This document shows, piece by piece, positions 16,696-25,829 of a stretch of 56,872 nucleotides of DNA. This DNA comes from Deltaproteobacteria bacterium (GTDB lineage: Bacteria > Desulfobacterota > Syntrophia > Syntrophales > JAIPED01), in assembly GCA_021737325.1 (NCBI GenBank), contig JAIPED010000003.1, positions 1 to 56,872 on the forward strand. The letters run 5' to 3'. The position numbers and the translations under genes were made by a program. Each line of letters opens with the position of its first letter. Within the stretch, counting starts at the first letter, position 1. Under the pieces are notes generated by a model, which did not search any database, was not told the origin of the DNA, and saw only the letters and a list, made by a program, of their open reading frames with translations.

Positions 16696-16716
16696 CGGGA
16701 AAAGGGGGATAGGGGC

Positions 16717-17937
16717 ATGGAGGAGCAATTGTATCTCGTAAAACCTGCCGAGCCGTATTGGACGGCAATGCGTCTGATTGCTCATAGGGAACACATCATC
16801 GTTCCCTATGATTCCGAAGGCGCCATGTTCATTGGTGAAATTCCTATAGTCGCTTCTTGTGCCAGCAACATTGAGCCATTGCTGGATGGTCGCCGTGTTG
16901 CGATTATCCGTGAAAAGGGGATCATGATTAGGGCACAAAACAAAAAAATGGCGGGACTGCTCCAGAGCGTGGCTTGCTTTTCTTGCGTGGTAAGGTTTCT
17001 GGTTGATGCGGTAAAACAGCCGCAAAAGGGGTACGCCTCCCATGCGGAGTTCCGCAATCTATTTGCTGGCCTCACCGCCAAGCATCAGGAGGTGGGTGCT
17101 CTCAAGAAGGGGACATTCACCAAAACGGAGATAGCGCGGGAGGCGATGGTTGAAGCGGGGAAAGAGGTTGTTCGCCTAGGTTTGGTCAACGCTTCCTTTG
17201 GGAATATCTCCTATGTCATTGGAGAAACCCTGCTTATCAGCGCTACGGGGAGTTTTTTGGATGACCTAGATAATTCGCTCGTTGCGGTTCCGTTGCTTCA
17301 AAGTAGCCCCCAGGATAAAAGTGCTTCTAGCGAGTTACCCGCGCATCGCAAAATTCTGTTGTTACAAGGGTTGCGGGCTGTCTTACACGGACACCCCCTC
17401 TTTACCGTGGTGGCATCGCTTATTGCTGACTCAGAGAGGATAAACGGCGTGCCGGTGGTTCAGGGGGAAACGGGCGGCGGAAAACGGGGATTGGACAAGG
17501 TTTTGCCACAAGCCTTGCAGAAAAGCCCTATCGCCATTGTTCAAGGGCATGGAGTTTTTTGTGTTGATGGGACCGATTATCGTCAGCCAATAAAGAGGAT
17601 GTTGCAGTTGGAAGAGGACTGCATGCGCGAATATAGCGATGCGTTGGAAGGGAAAATTGTGCACGGGATGAAAGTGAATAATGTTGTGCCCAATGGGGAT
17701 AAGAAGCGCCCCCAACATCCGATGCCCGATTTTGTTAGGCGTTCATTGATCGACAGCGGTTTGTTAGCCGCATATCAAGCCCGTCCACCATATCAGCGGA
17801 ACGACTATATCGGTTGGATAAACAGAGCAAAGCTGCAAAAGACCAAAGAAAAACGGCTCCTCCAGATGCTGGAAGAACTAGCAAAGGGCGGCGTTTATAT
17901 GAATATGGCGCATCCCCCATCCAACAGGGGAAAATAG
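16717..17937 (+). CDS. Class II aldolase/adducin-domain protein with extra N-terminal region
   Basis: 406 residues. Residues about 140-330 form a class II aldolase/adducin fold (NASFGNISY at 158-166, acidic E206, HGH at 224-226, H278 in VQGHGVF), the usual metal ligands of fuculose-phosphate aldolase-type enzymes. Family members act on sugar phosphates or in methionine salvage; the substrate cannot be read here. Residues 1-130 form a separate region (YDSEGAMFIGEIPI) that I do not recognise, and the C-terminal 70 residues are basic. Ribosome site GGGGGATAGGGG. It may be co-transcribed with ftsY (21-base gap). Confidence 0.75.
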   Translation: MEEQLYLVKPAEPYWTAMRLIAHREHIIVPYDSEGAMFIGEIPIVASCASNIEPLLDGRRVAIIREKGIMIRAQNKKMAGLLQSVACFSCVVRFLVDAVKQPQKGYASHAEFRNLFAGLTAKHQEVGALKKGTFTKTEIAREAMVEAGKEVVRLGLVNASFGNISYVIGETLLISATGSFLDDLDNSLVAVPLLQSSPQDKSASSELPAHRKILLLQGLRAVLHGHPLFTVVASLIADSERINGVPVVQGETGGGKRGLDKVLPQALQKSPIAIVQGHGVFCVDGTDYRQPIKRMLQLEEDCMREYSDALEGKIVHGMKVNNVVPNGDKKRPQHPMPDFVRRSLIDSGLLAAYQARPPYQRNDYIGWINRAKLQKTKEKRLLQMLEELAKGGVYMNMAHPPSNRGK

Positions 17938-18032
17938 CCAACAGCCAAATCAGGGGTTGATACGGAACGCACCTTTTTGCCCTTGTGCCTACAATCCCCC
18001 AAAAACCTCGTAGCAACAAAGTTCTCCGATTA

Positions 18033-18260
18033 AAGACCCTTTCGCAACTGCAACACTTGGCTTGTTGTGGTCATTCCCGCGAAAGCGGGAATCCAGATGT
18101 ATCTGAAGTAATTCGGTTATTTTGGCAAGCAAACAAGATTCTGCTTCCGTTACCGTTTGGAAGAATAGGTCATGCAACAGTCTCATGATTACATTTTTCA
18201 CAGCATCGGTCATTAGCCACAAGATAGCCGTAAGTGTGATGTTGGTTATGCAAGGGTCTT
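18033..18260 (+). mobile_element. MITE-like element, copy A, with dRS3-like palindrome
   Basis: A 228-bp non-coding element bounded by 16-bp imperfect inverted repeats (AAGACCCTTTCGCAAC at 18033-18048; GTTATGCAAGGGTCTT at 18245-18260, 13 of 16 matching). It is flanked by a perfect 5-bp direct repeat GATTA (18028-18032 and 18261-18265), which fits a target-site duplication. Inside is ATTCCCGCGAAAGCGGGAAT (18073-18092), a dRS3-type palindrome. A related copy is at 38944-39152. The stretch 17938-18299 contains nothing else recognisable; apparent reading frames here are repeat-encoded. Confidence 0.75.
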
Positions 18261-18299
18261 GATTATTGACAGAGCGGCAGAGTCGGTATCGCGCCTGCC

Positions 18300-18524
18300 T
18301 TAAGGAAGAGGATAAACACCCTCAACTGTTACCTTGCCCTGCAAGGCGATGATAACCGCTTCTTCGCTATCCGCAGAAAATTTGAGGCAAACGCCACAAT
18401 CGGAGCTAAGTTGTCGTGGCACGGGGATTATTTTATAATTTAATCCCTTTTCTACGAGGATCTTTTCGGCACATAAAACATGATAGATGGATTCGAAAAT
18501 CGCCACCTTCTGTTTTTCTTCCAT
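18300..18524 (-). CDS. Putative Se/S carrier-like protein (DUF3343)
   Basis: 74 residues from the ATG at 18524, preceded by GGGAGGAGAAGG. The sequence shows a FESIYHVLCAEKIL opening, then IIPVPRQLSSDCGVCLKF, matching the DUF3343 family proposed as Se/S carriers in organisms that use selenium. The conserved cysteine lies in SSDCG. An alternative ATG at 18572 would extend it by 16 residues and overlap the alanine racemase stop. Either way it follows alr closely and is probably co-transcribed. The Sec-containing selD in the same window supports a selenium connection. Confidence 0.75.
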   Translation of the reverse strand: MEEKQKVAIFESIYHVLCAEKILVEKGLNYKIIPVPRQLSSDCGVCLKFSADSEEAVIIALQGKVTVEGVYPLP

Positions 18525-18565
18525 GCCACCTTCTCCTCCCTTATCGTTGGAGAGTTTAATTGGTG

Positions 18566-20503
18566 CTACCATGTAAATGTTATCCCGCTGTTAGGAAAGA
18601 CCCATTCAGAAATTGCCACCTCAATCCGTTTGCCTTCTTGATGGTTAACATTTGGATAGAGGCTTTTACCCGCAAAAAAGCAAACCTCCTTAGGGTTAGT
18701 GATATCCGTTTGTGAATAATCAAAAGTAACTTCCACGCCGCGGGTGGGATATACCAGAAACACCGAAAAGGTGTTCGCATCTTTGCGCTTGCGGGTGATA
18801 ATCTCCAACGCCAGGCGTGTCTGCTTTGGTGGCTGAACTTCAGCCACTTGACACCAAACCTCCAAGCCACGAGAGTTTTTTTTGACACTCGTAACTAGCG
18901 CTTCTTGTCCCCCCACCCTCGCTCGCGTTAAGCGAAAATCTTGCGGGGTAATTTCCCCTTGGGGTTGATCCAGCAACCAGCGATATTCGCAGGATTTTTC
19001 TTGGAAGAGCGCTTTTAGTTGTTCGGAGTTTTGCGCACATCCGACCATGAACCGACTGCCGGAGAAGGATTTTTGGTATTCAATCTTTATGGTAACCTTG
19101 TAGAAATTTTTTAACGAAGCGTTATTCACTAGCTCCGCCTTGCCAAATTCGCTAAGCTTTATGCGATAGCGGAGATTTTCCCGCAGTTCTAGCGGCGTAT
19201 CATCCCTACCGAAAAGCATCTCCAAGACTTCGGAATAGATTGCATCACCAACCTCAACACTTTTTGTTCGCACTTGCAGACTTTGGCGGATAATCTTGCT
19301 GATACGCGAGAGGGATTTTTCTTCGTCGGGAATGAACATGCGTCTTAAGCGGGGTTCCACGCTGGCAGTTTTGCCGTTTTTGACAAAAATTCTTGGGGCG
19401 CGTTTACCCAGCGAACAAAGGATTTCGTAGCCAATAGTTCGGGCGTGGCGGGCGATCTCCTCGGCATCAATGGATGCTCTTCCCTGGGAGCCGAGCAAAA
19501 CCACCTCATCGCCAACAGCACACTGAGGCAGGCGGGAAACATCAATTGTACACATATCCATCGAGATACGACCAACCAAAGGGCACCTCCTGCCCTGCAC
19601 CAAAACCTCCCCACAGTTCGATAGTAGCCTAGGCAAGCCATCCGCATAGCCCACGGGAATAGTGGCGATGGTCGTTTTTTTCTTCGTGATGAAGGTCCTA
19701 CCGTAGCCAATGCTACTTCCCGCAGGGAATGCTTTTAGCAAAATGATGAGCGTTTTAAACGAAAGAACCGGTTGGAGTTTTACTTTTCCCTTAAGCGATT
19801 CATCGGGATAAACTCCATAGCTCATAAGACCAGGACGCACTAAATTGAGAGAAAAATTGGGAAAGTTAAGAATCGCGCCGCTGTTGGCGATGTGTTTTAG
19901 GGGGATAATGATGCCCTCTTTTTCAAGAGCGTAAACCAGCTCGTTAAAAAGGCGGAATTGCTCCTCGTTGCAGGCATCCGGCGTTTCACTAACGGCAAGA
20001 TGGGTGAAAATGCCTTCAATAAAAACATTAGGCAGGGCGGCGATTTTTTTAATCACCTTCAAGCCTTCTTGGCACATAATTCCGCCTCTGCCCATACCCG
20101 TATCAACCTCAATATGGAGTGGCAGAATGCTCTGGCTTTTTTTCCCCCTGCGGGAAAGCTCCTGCGCGAAGGAGAACAGCGAGACCGAAGGGATAAGAGA
20201 GTGGAGCTGAATTTCAGGAATCTCCCCTTCGTCCGAAGGGCTGAGGATAACTATGGGGGCGGAAATCCCCCCTATCCGTAACTGCGCCCCTTCGTCGGCG
20301 TTGGCAACACCAAGCATTGTTGCGCCGCAAGATAACGCATTGCTGGCAATTTCCACCGCTCCATGCCCGTAGGCATCGGCTTTTACCACCTGCAAAATAT
20401 TGGCACGCCCATTGATGAGCTTTTTAATTTGATGAAAATTATGCCGAAAAGCGCCCAGATTAACTTCCGTCCAACTACGGTAGGGCTTCGTGGTGGTTAG
20501 CAA
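18566..20503 (-). CDS. alr: Alanine racemase with unassigned C-terminal extension
   Basis: Residues 10-371 are a complete PLP alanine racemase that makes D-alanine for peptidoglycan: K41 in VVKADAYGHG (PLP lysine), THLA around 167-170, and the catalytic tyrosine Y267 in GYGRT, followed by a C-terminal beta domain with GRISMDMCTIDVS. Family members end near here (about 370 residues). This frame continues to 645 with a probable linker (about 372-435) and two beta-rich blocks (about 440-515 and 520-645) ending in an EWVFPNSGITFTW motif. I do not recognise the extension. The start is TTG at 20503 with AAGGAG about 10 bases upstream. There is no signal peptide, so it is cytoplasmic. Confidence 0.88.
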   Translation of the reverse strand: MLTTTKPYRSWTEVNLGAFRHNFHQIKKLINGRANILQVVKADAYGHGAVEIASNALSCGATMLGVANADEGAQLRIGGISAPIVILSPSDEGEIPEIQLHSLIPSVSLFSFAQELSRRGKKSQSILPLHIEVDTGMGRGGIMCQEGLKVIKKIAALPNVFIEGIFTHLAVSETPDACNEEQFRLFNELVYALEKEGIIIPLKHIANSGAILNFPNFSLNLVRPGLMSYGVYPDESLKGKVKLQPVLSFKTLIILLKAFPAGSSIGYGRTFITKKKTTIATIPVGYADGLPRLLSNCGEVLVQGRRCPLVGRISMDMCTIDVSRLPQCAVGDEVVLLGSQGRASIDAEEIARHARTIGYEILCSLGKRAPRIFVKNGKTASVEPRLRRMFIPDEEKSLSRISKIIRQSLQVRTKSVEVGDAIYSEVLEMLFGRDDTPLELRENLRYRIKLSEFGKAELVNNASLKNFYKVTIKIEYQKSFSGSRFMVGCAQNSEQLKALFQEKSCEYRWLLDQPQGEITPQDFRLTRARVGGQEALVTSVKKNSRGLEVWCQVAEVQPPKQTRLALEIITRKRKDANTFSVFLVYPTRGVEVTFDYSQTDITNPKEVCFFAGKSLYPNVNHQEGKRIEVAISEWVFPNSGITFTW

Positions 20504-20645
20504 CGGGGATTCTCCTTAGAGGCATTGGTGTGGCAGATAGCAGAAATGGCTTTGTTAGCCAAACTAAAAGACCACACTTGCACATCCCCGTGCCTGATGG
20601 AGTATCGGATTGCAAGCACGCAACGATTAGGCTACAAGCGAATTC

Positions 20646-22244
20646 ATGAAAAAGTTTGGCATTTTACTTATAGGTTTTCTTTTTTTGGTGGGATGTTCCG
20701 TTGCCGAACATCCTCAAAACACCTCGGGAGACATTATCGTTACTGGTTCCATCGGTGATGCGAGTAACCTCCTGCCGCTACTCGCAAGCGATAAAACATC
20801 GCATGACATTGCTTCCCTTGTTTACAACGGGCTCGTTAAATATGATAAAGATGTTAAAATCGTTGGCGATTTGGCGCGTTCTTGGGAAGTCTCTCAAGAT
20901 GGTCTTACCATTACCTTTTTCCTGCGCGACGATGTGCGTTGGCATGATGGTGTGCCCTTCACCGCTAACGATGTTCTTTTCACCTATCAGTTAACGATAG
21001 ATCCGCAAACGCCAACCGCTTACTCAGGCGATTTTCTCAAGGTGAAAACGGCACGGGTTATTGATAATCACACCTTCCAAGTAACCTACGGTGCACCCTT
21101 TGCCCCCGCCTTGATGAGCTGGGGGAGCGCAATTCTTCCCCGCCATCTACTTGAAGGGCAAAACATCACCGAAACTCCACTGGCACGGAATCCTGTGGGT
21201 ACGGGCCCTTTTAAGTTTAAGGAATGGATTGGAACGGAGAAGATCGTGCTGGTTGCCAATCCCGATTATTTTGGGGGCAAGTCAAAGCTCAGCGCCTTTG
21301 TTATGCGCGTCATCCCCGATCCTGCTACGATGTTTTTACAGTTGCGCAGTGGTGGGATTGACCTAATGCGTTTAACGCCGATGCAGTTTTCTCGTCAGAC
21401 CGATACGGTTGCCTTTCGGCGCGATTTTAACAAATGCCGCTACCCAGCTTTTAGTTATACCTATCTGGGCTTCAACCTCGCCTCACCCACATTTAGCGAT
21501 AGAAGAGTACGGAGGGCAATTGCCCATGCAATAAATAAACGAGAAATCATTGACGGGGTGATGCTGGGTTTAGCACAGGAGGCAACAGGTCCCTATCCCA
21601 CTAGTTCTTGGGCCTACAACCCAAGGGTAACAAAATATGAGTACAGCCCGCAAAAGGCTAGGAAATTATTGGCCAGCGCGGGGTGGAGCGATACGAACGG
21701 TGATGGCATTCTGGACAAGGAGGGCAAAGCATTCGAGATTGAGATTATCACCAATCAAGGTAACGATGTCCGTGCCAAAACCGCAGAGATAATTCAGCGC
21801 CGCTTGTTGGAAGTCGGTATTGTTGTCAAAATTAGGATTGTAGAGTGGGCAGCATTCGTTAAGGACTTTATCGGCAAACGCCGTTTTGATGTGGTCATCC
21901 TCGGGTGGAGCGTGCCCTTTGATCCTGATAACTACGATATCTGGCACTCGCACAAGACTGGTCCTAACGAGCTTAATTTTGTTTCTTTCAAGAATGCCGA
22001 GGTTGACAAGCTCTTAGAGGCAGGTAGGAACACCTTTAATACAGAGCTCCGTAAGCGCTACTATTGGCGCTTCCAAGAAATCCTCGCCGAAGAGGTTCCC
22101 TACATTTTTCTTTATGTACCCGATGAGTTAATCGCTTTGCAATCCCGTTTTCAGGGGGTGCTTCCTGCAAAATTAGGAATCGAATACAACCTCCACGAGT
22201 GGTTCGTTGCCGCCGAGCAGCGGCGCTATGTTTTTGCCCCCTAG
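20646..22244 (+). CDS. Peptide ABC transporter substrate-binding lipoprotein (SBP_bac_5)
   Basis: 532 residues of the DppA/OppA type. The N-terminus is a lipoprotein signal (MKKFGILLIGFLFLVGC, lipobox LVGC, Cys17). It continues with family landmarks: LVYNGLVKYD, then WHDGVPFTANDVLFTY, GTGPFKFKEW and RRAIAHAINKREIID. It binds peptides or other small solutes in the periplasm for an ABC permease. No permease genes are adjacent. The ribosome site is weak. The 142 bases upstream (20504-20645) are an intergenic spacer between divergent genes. Confidence 0.9.
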   Translation: MKKFGILLIGFLFLVGCSVAEHPQNTSGDIIVTGSIGDASNLLPLLASDKTSHDIASLVYNGLVKYDKDVKIVGDLARSWEVSQDGLTITFFLRDDVRWHDGVPFTANDVLFTYQLTIDPQTPTAYSGDFLKVKTARVIDNHTFQVTYGAPFAPALMSWGSAILPRHLLEGQNITETPLARNPVGTGPFKFKEWIGTEKIVLVANPDYFGGKSKLSAFVMRVIPDPATMFLQLRSGGIDLMRLTPMQFSRQTDTVAFRRDFNKCRYPAFSYTYLGFNLASPTFSDRRVRRAIAHAINKREIIDGVMLGLAQEATGPYPTSSWAYNPRVTKYEYSPQKARKLLASAGWSDTNGDGILDKEGKAFEIEIITNQGNDVRAKTAEIIQRRLLEVGIVVKIRIVEWAAFVKDFIGKRRFDVVILGWSVPFDPDNYDIWHSHKTGPNELNFVSFKNAEVDKLLEAGRNTFNTELRKRYYWRFQEILAEEVPYIFLYVPDELIALQSRFQGVLPAKLGIEYNLHEWFVAAEQRRYVFAP

Positions 22245-22339
22245 CGTCTTTCACTCCTTTTGCCCCTGTCAGGTAACCTTGACACCCCCGATATCGTGGC
22301 TATATTCGCTCGCACGAAACATAAGGAATGGGGTTGGCG

Positions 22340-22924
22340 ATGGAAGATTACATAGTGCGCTCAGCACAGGAAAGCATCAAGGTTGTTGATGCCTTTTTCC
22401 GTGATAACACCAAGGATGTCGCCAAGGCGATTAATGTTATCGTTGCTGCATTAAAGGCAGGTAACAAGGTGATGTTTTGTGGCAACGGAGGAAGCGCGGC
22501 AGATGCCCAACATCTCACAGCAGAATTTGTGAATCGCTTTCAGATTGAGCGGCCACCGCTTCCCGCTATTGCCCTGTCCACGGACAGTTCGGTACTCACT
22601 AGCATCGGTAACGATTATAGCTTTGATGATATTTTTTCCAAGCAAATACGGGCGCTGGGCAAGGATGGTGATATCTTGGTCGCCATTAGCACCAGTGGAG
22701 CTTCCGCCAACATCCTTAAGGCGTTGGAACAAGCGAAACGGCAAAAAATGTTTTCCATCGCGTTTCTGGGCAAGGATGGCGGCGCGGCGCGGCAACTGGC
22801 AGATTTATCCCTGGTCGTACCTGCCAACTCCACGCCGAGGATTCAAGAGGCACACATTCTGCTGGGGCATATAATTTGTGAGATGATTGACATGAGATTG
22901 TTTCAGAATCCTTATGAGAAATAG
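22340..22924 (+). CDS. gmhA: Phosphoheptose isomerase (SIS domain)
   Basis: Converts sedoheptulose 7-phosphate to D-glycero-D-manno-heptose 7-phosphate for lipopolysaccharide core. 194 residues from ATG 22340; an ATG at 22328 is also possible but lies directly on the AAGGA. Landmarks are MFCGNGGSAADAQHLTAEF, ALSTDSSVLTSIGNDYSF and ISTSGASANILKAL, typical of GmhA. Its presence implies heptose-containing LPS and agrees with lptE in the window. It ends directly before grpE. Confidence 0.92.
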   Translation: MEDYIVRSAQESIKVVDAFFRDNTKDVAKAINVIVAALKAGNKVMFCGNGGSAADAQHLTAEFVNRFQIERPPLPAIALSTDSSVLTSIGNDYSFDDIFSKQIRALGKDGDILVAISTSGASANILKALEQAKRQKMFSIAFLGKDGGAARQLADLSLVVPANSTPRIQEAHILLGHIICEMIDMRLFQNPYEK

Positions 22925-22933
22925 GTGGCGACA

Positions 22934-23515
22934 GTGTTGAAGAAAGACTCCAAAAATATTGAGACGCAGGAAGAAGAATTCGTAATTGCTGAAGAATTAC
23001 CAGATGATAATAGATCGTCAACTGTTCTTCAAGAGGGACAGGTTGTCAAAGGACTCATCGCCGCGGAAGCGGAGGCGCTTGCCAATTACGATAAATATTT
23101 ACGCGCCGTTGCCGAGCTAGAAAATTACAAAAAGCGGGCACTGCGAGAAAAGGCGGAGGCGATAAAATTCGGTAATGAGCGACTAATCCGCGACCTATTG
23201 CCCATTTATGATGCGATTGGTTGGGCGATTGCCCAAATGGTTGCCGCAGGTGGCGAGCAGGCGCTGGGCATCAAGGAGGGGTTAACGATGTTGCAGGGAA
23301 AGCTTATTGATGCCCTCGCCAAGCACGGAGTGGAAGCTATTGAATGTCTGCATCGTGCTTTTGACCCCAATTTTCACGAAGCATTATTGCGGAGGGCAAC
23401 TGAAGAGTTTCCCCACAACACCGTTATCACCGAGATAGAGAAAGGGTTCACGCTTAATGGAAGGTTGCTCCGACCAGCGAGAGTGGAAGTTAGTCAGAAG
23501 CAGGAATGTTTATAA
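22934..23515 (+). CDS. grpE: Nucleotide exchange factor GrpE
   Basis: The DnaK cochaperone that releases ADP. 193 residues from GTG 22934 (AGGTGG 5 bases upstream; GTG 22925 is the alternative). An acidic N-terminus leads into the dimerisation helix (YLRAVAELENYKKRA), then RDLLPIYDAI and the beta-wing ending in FTLNGRLLRPARVEV. dnaK follows after 35 bases. No CIRCE element was seen upstream, so heat regulation is not evident from this sequence. Confidence 0.94.
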   Translation: MLKKDSKNIETQEEEFVIAEELPDDNRSSTVLQEGQVVKGLIAAEAEALANYDKYLRAVAELENYKKRALREKAEAIKFGNERLIRDLLPIYDAIGWAIAQMVAAGGEQALGIKEGLTMLQGKLIDALAKHGVEAIECLHRAFDPNFHEALLRRATEEFPHNTVITEIEKGFTLNGRLLRPARVEVSQKQECL

Positions 23516-23550
23516 AACAAAAAACAACAAAGGATTAACAAGGAGGATTT

Positions 23551-25443
23551 ATGGGAAAGATAATCGGAATAGACTTAGGAACGACAAACTCTTGTGTGGC
23601 AATAATGGAGGGCGGCGATCCTGTTGTCATAGCGAATCAGGAGGGCAACCGCACCACTCCATCAATGGTCGCATTCACGGAGAATGGCGAGCGGGTGGTG
23701 GGACAGGTGGCAAAACGACAAGCGGTAACGAACCCCGAGAATACGGTGTATGCGATTAAAAGACTCATCGGTCGTAAGTATTCTTCCAAAGAGACGCAAT
23801 TAGACAAGGCTACCGCGCCTTACAAAATAGTGGAGGCCAGCAACGGTGATGCGCAGGTGGAATGCCGTGGCAAGAGCTACTCGCCCACGGAAATTTCCTC
23901 CTTCGTTCTCACCAAGATGAAGCAAACGGCGGAGGAGTTTCTTGGCGAAAAGGTTAGTGATGCGATTATAACTGTGCCCGCTTATTTTAACGATGCACAA
24001 AGACAAGCGACCAAGGACGCGGGAAAAATAGCAGGGCTTAATGTTTTACGCATCATTAACGAGCCTACAGCCGCCGCGCTTGCTTACGGTTTGGAGAAAA
24101 AGAAAGATGAAAAAATCGCCGTTTTTGATTTGGGTGGTGGCACTTTTGATATTTCCATTTTGGAAATAGGCGATGGTGTCTTTGAAGTTAAATCTACCAA
24201 TGGCGATACCCATCTCGGTGGTGAAGATTTTGACCAGCGCATAATTGATTTCCTTGTTACCGAGTTTAAGAAAGACCAAGGGATAGACTTAAGAAATGAC
24301 TGTATGGCTCTACAAAGGCTAAAAGAAGCGGCGGAAAAAGCAAAAATGGAGCTTTCGGGCGCAATGGAAACCGATATAAATCTGCCCTTCATCACCGCCG
24401 ACGCCAGTGGTCCAAAACACATGAACATCAAAATGACACGAGCGAAGTTGGAATCGTTGGTTGGAGACTTGGTAAATCGTACCGAGCATCCTTGCAAAAC
24501 CGCGCTCAAGGATGCCGGTTTAACGCCCGCCGATATTGATGAAGTTATCCTTGTTGGTGGAATGACGAGAATGCCCTTGGTGCAACAGAAGGTTAAGGCG
24601 ATGTTTGGCAAGGAACCGCATCGTGGGGTTAATCCCGATGAAGTGGTTGCTATCGGGGCGGCGATTCAAGGCGGGGTCTTAGCGGGAGATGTTAAAGATG
24701 TGCTGTTGTTAGATGTTACGCCACTTTCTTTGGGCATTGAAACCCTCGGCGGGGTGATGACAAAAATTATCGAAAAGAACACAACGATACCAACAAAGAA
24801 AAGTCAGATATTTTCCACCGCAGCGGATAATCAACCTGCTGTTTCCATCCATGTTTTACAGGGTGAGCGTTCCATGGCAAATGATAACCGCACCCTCGGA
24901 AGGTTCGATTTGGTGGGTATTCCTGTTGCTCCACGAGGAATGCCGCAGATTGAAGTTACCTTTAACATTGACGCCAACGGAATAGTCAATGTTGCGGCGA
25001 AGGACTTGGGTACGGGCAAAGAGCAGAGCATTCAGATAACCGCATCTTCTGGCTTGGACGATAAAGAGATCGAAAAACTGGTAAAAGAAGCGGAAGCGCA
25101 CTCCGATGAGGACAAAAAGAGGAAGGAATTGGTAGAGACACGCAACCAAGCCGATGGTTTTGCCTACTCCGTAGAGAAAAATTTGAAGGAATTTGGGGAT
25201 AAGATTGATGCCGCCGAAAAAGCAAAGGTAGAAGAGGCACTTGCTAAAATGCGGAAAGCCTTGGAAGGCGATGATGTTGCCGCCATTAAACAGGCGCAGG
25301 AGGAGTTGACAACCGCCTCGCATAAACTCGCAGAGGCAATGTATTCAAAGGCTTCCGAGGAAGGCAAGGAGAAAGAAGCACAGGCAAAGCCGCAACCTGC
25401 TAGCGACGATGTTGTTGACGCTGATTTTGAGGATGTGAAGTAG
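23551..25443 (+). CDS. dnaK: Chaperone DnaK (Hsp70)
   Basis: 630 residues, full length: ATPase phosphate loop [18 protein letters not shown] at the start, [31 protein letters not shown], a substrate-binding domain from about residue 390 ([18 protein letters not shown]), and a helical lid with an acidic end (DADFEDVK). AAGGAGG is 6 bases before the ATG. It is in an operon with grpE; no dnaJ follows. An intrinsic terminator lies 126 bases downstream. Confidence 0.98.
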   Translation: MGKIIGIDLGTTNSCVAIMEGGDPVVIANQEGNRTTPSMVAFTENGERVVGQVAKRQAVTNPENTVYAIKRLIGRKYSSKETQLDKATAPYKIVEASNGDAQVECRGKSYSPTEISSFVLTKMKQTAEEFLGEKVSDAIITVPAYFNDAQRQATKDAGKIAGLNVLRIINEPTAAALAYGLEKKKDEKIAVFDLGGGTFDISILEIGDGVFEVKSTNGDTHLGGEDFDQRIIDFLVTEFKKDQGIDLRNDCMALQRLKEAAEKAKMELSGAMETDINLPFITADASGPKHMNIKMTRAKLESLVGDLVNRTEHPCKTALKDAGLTPADIDEVILVGGMTRMPLVQQKVKAMFGKEPHRGVNPDEVVAIGAAIQGGVLAGDVKDVLLLDVTPLSLGIETLGGVMTKIIEKNTTIPTKKSQIFSTAADNQPAVSIHVLQGERSMANDNRTLGRFDLVGIPVAPRGMPQIEVTFNIDANGIVNVAAKDLGTGKEQSIQITASSGLDDKEIEKLVKEAEAHSDEDKKRKELVETRNQADGFAYSVEKNLKEFGDKIDAAEKAKVEEALAKMRKALEGDDVAAIKQAQEELTTASHKLAEAMYSKASEEGKEKEAQAKPQPASDDVVDADFEDVK

Positions 25444-25568
25444 TTAGCATATTGCTTTTCCATCCGTAGTTGATTTATCGGACAGAAAAGTGCTGATAGC
25501 TCGGGAATGTTTTACGGATGAGATAATAATCCTGTAGCGATTCCGGTAAATGCAAAAACATATTCAAG

Positions 25569-25602
25569 CGGCGAGGCGAGAAAATACGCCTCGCCGTTTT
25601 TT
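25569..25602 (+). terminator. Intrinsic terminator after dnaK
   Basis: GGCGAGGCG / CGCCTCGCC perfect 9-bp stem with an 8-base loop followed by GTTTTTT. It ends the grpE-dnaK transcript. The rest of 25444-25731 holds no gene. Confidence 0.9.
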
Positions 25603-25731
25603 ATAACGGCGCCATCATGTAAACTCCATTTTTCTGGCAAAAATGAGGATATTTTTCCCTTGGCTGCAACAAGGAGCAACATTTGCGTTGCCATTGAAAT
25701 GGCTTTTTGTTATCTGCCGCAAGCTTCGGAT

Positions 25732-25809
25732 GGTGGGTGTAGCTCAGTTGGTTAGAGCGCCAGGTTGTGGCCCTGGAGGCCGAGGGTTCGAGCCCCTTCA
25801 CTCACCCCA
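25732..25809 (+). tRNA. tRNA-His (GTG)
   Basis: Cloverleaf with the extra G at -1 opposite C73, acceptor stem GTGGGTG/CACTCAC (one G-U), anticodon GTG at 25767-25769, T-loop TTCGAGC and encoded CCA. The G-1 is the specific identity mark of tRNA-His. Confidence 0.97.
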
Positions 25810-25829
25810 TTCTCTCGTTGGTTGCATTT

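Noticed and set aside
17989-18222. Minus-strand reading frame with LDSRFRGND-like translation
   Set aside because: This is a familiar spurious product of the ATTCCCGC...GCGGGAAT repeat inside the MITE-like element.
25767-25829. Upstream start of the adenine methylase inside tRNA-His
   Set aside because: The added residues are tRNA sequence; the ATG at 25830 precedes the family-like opening.
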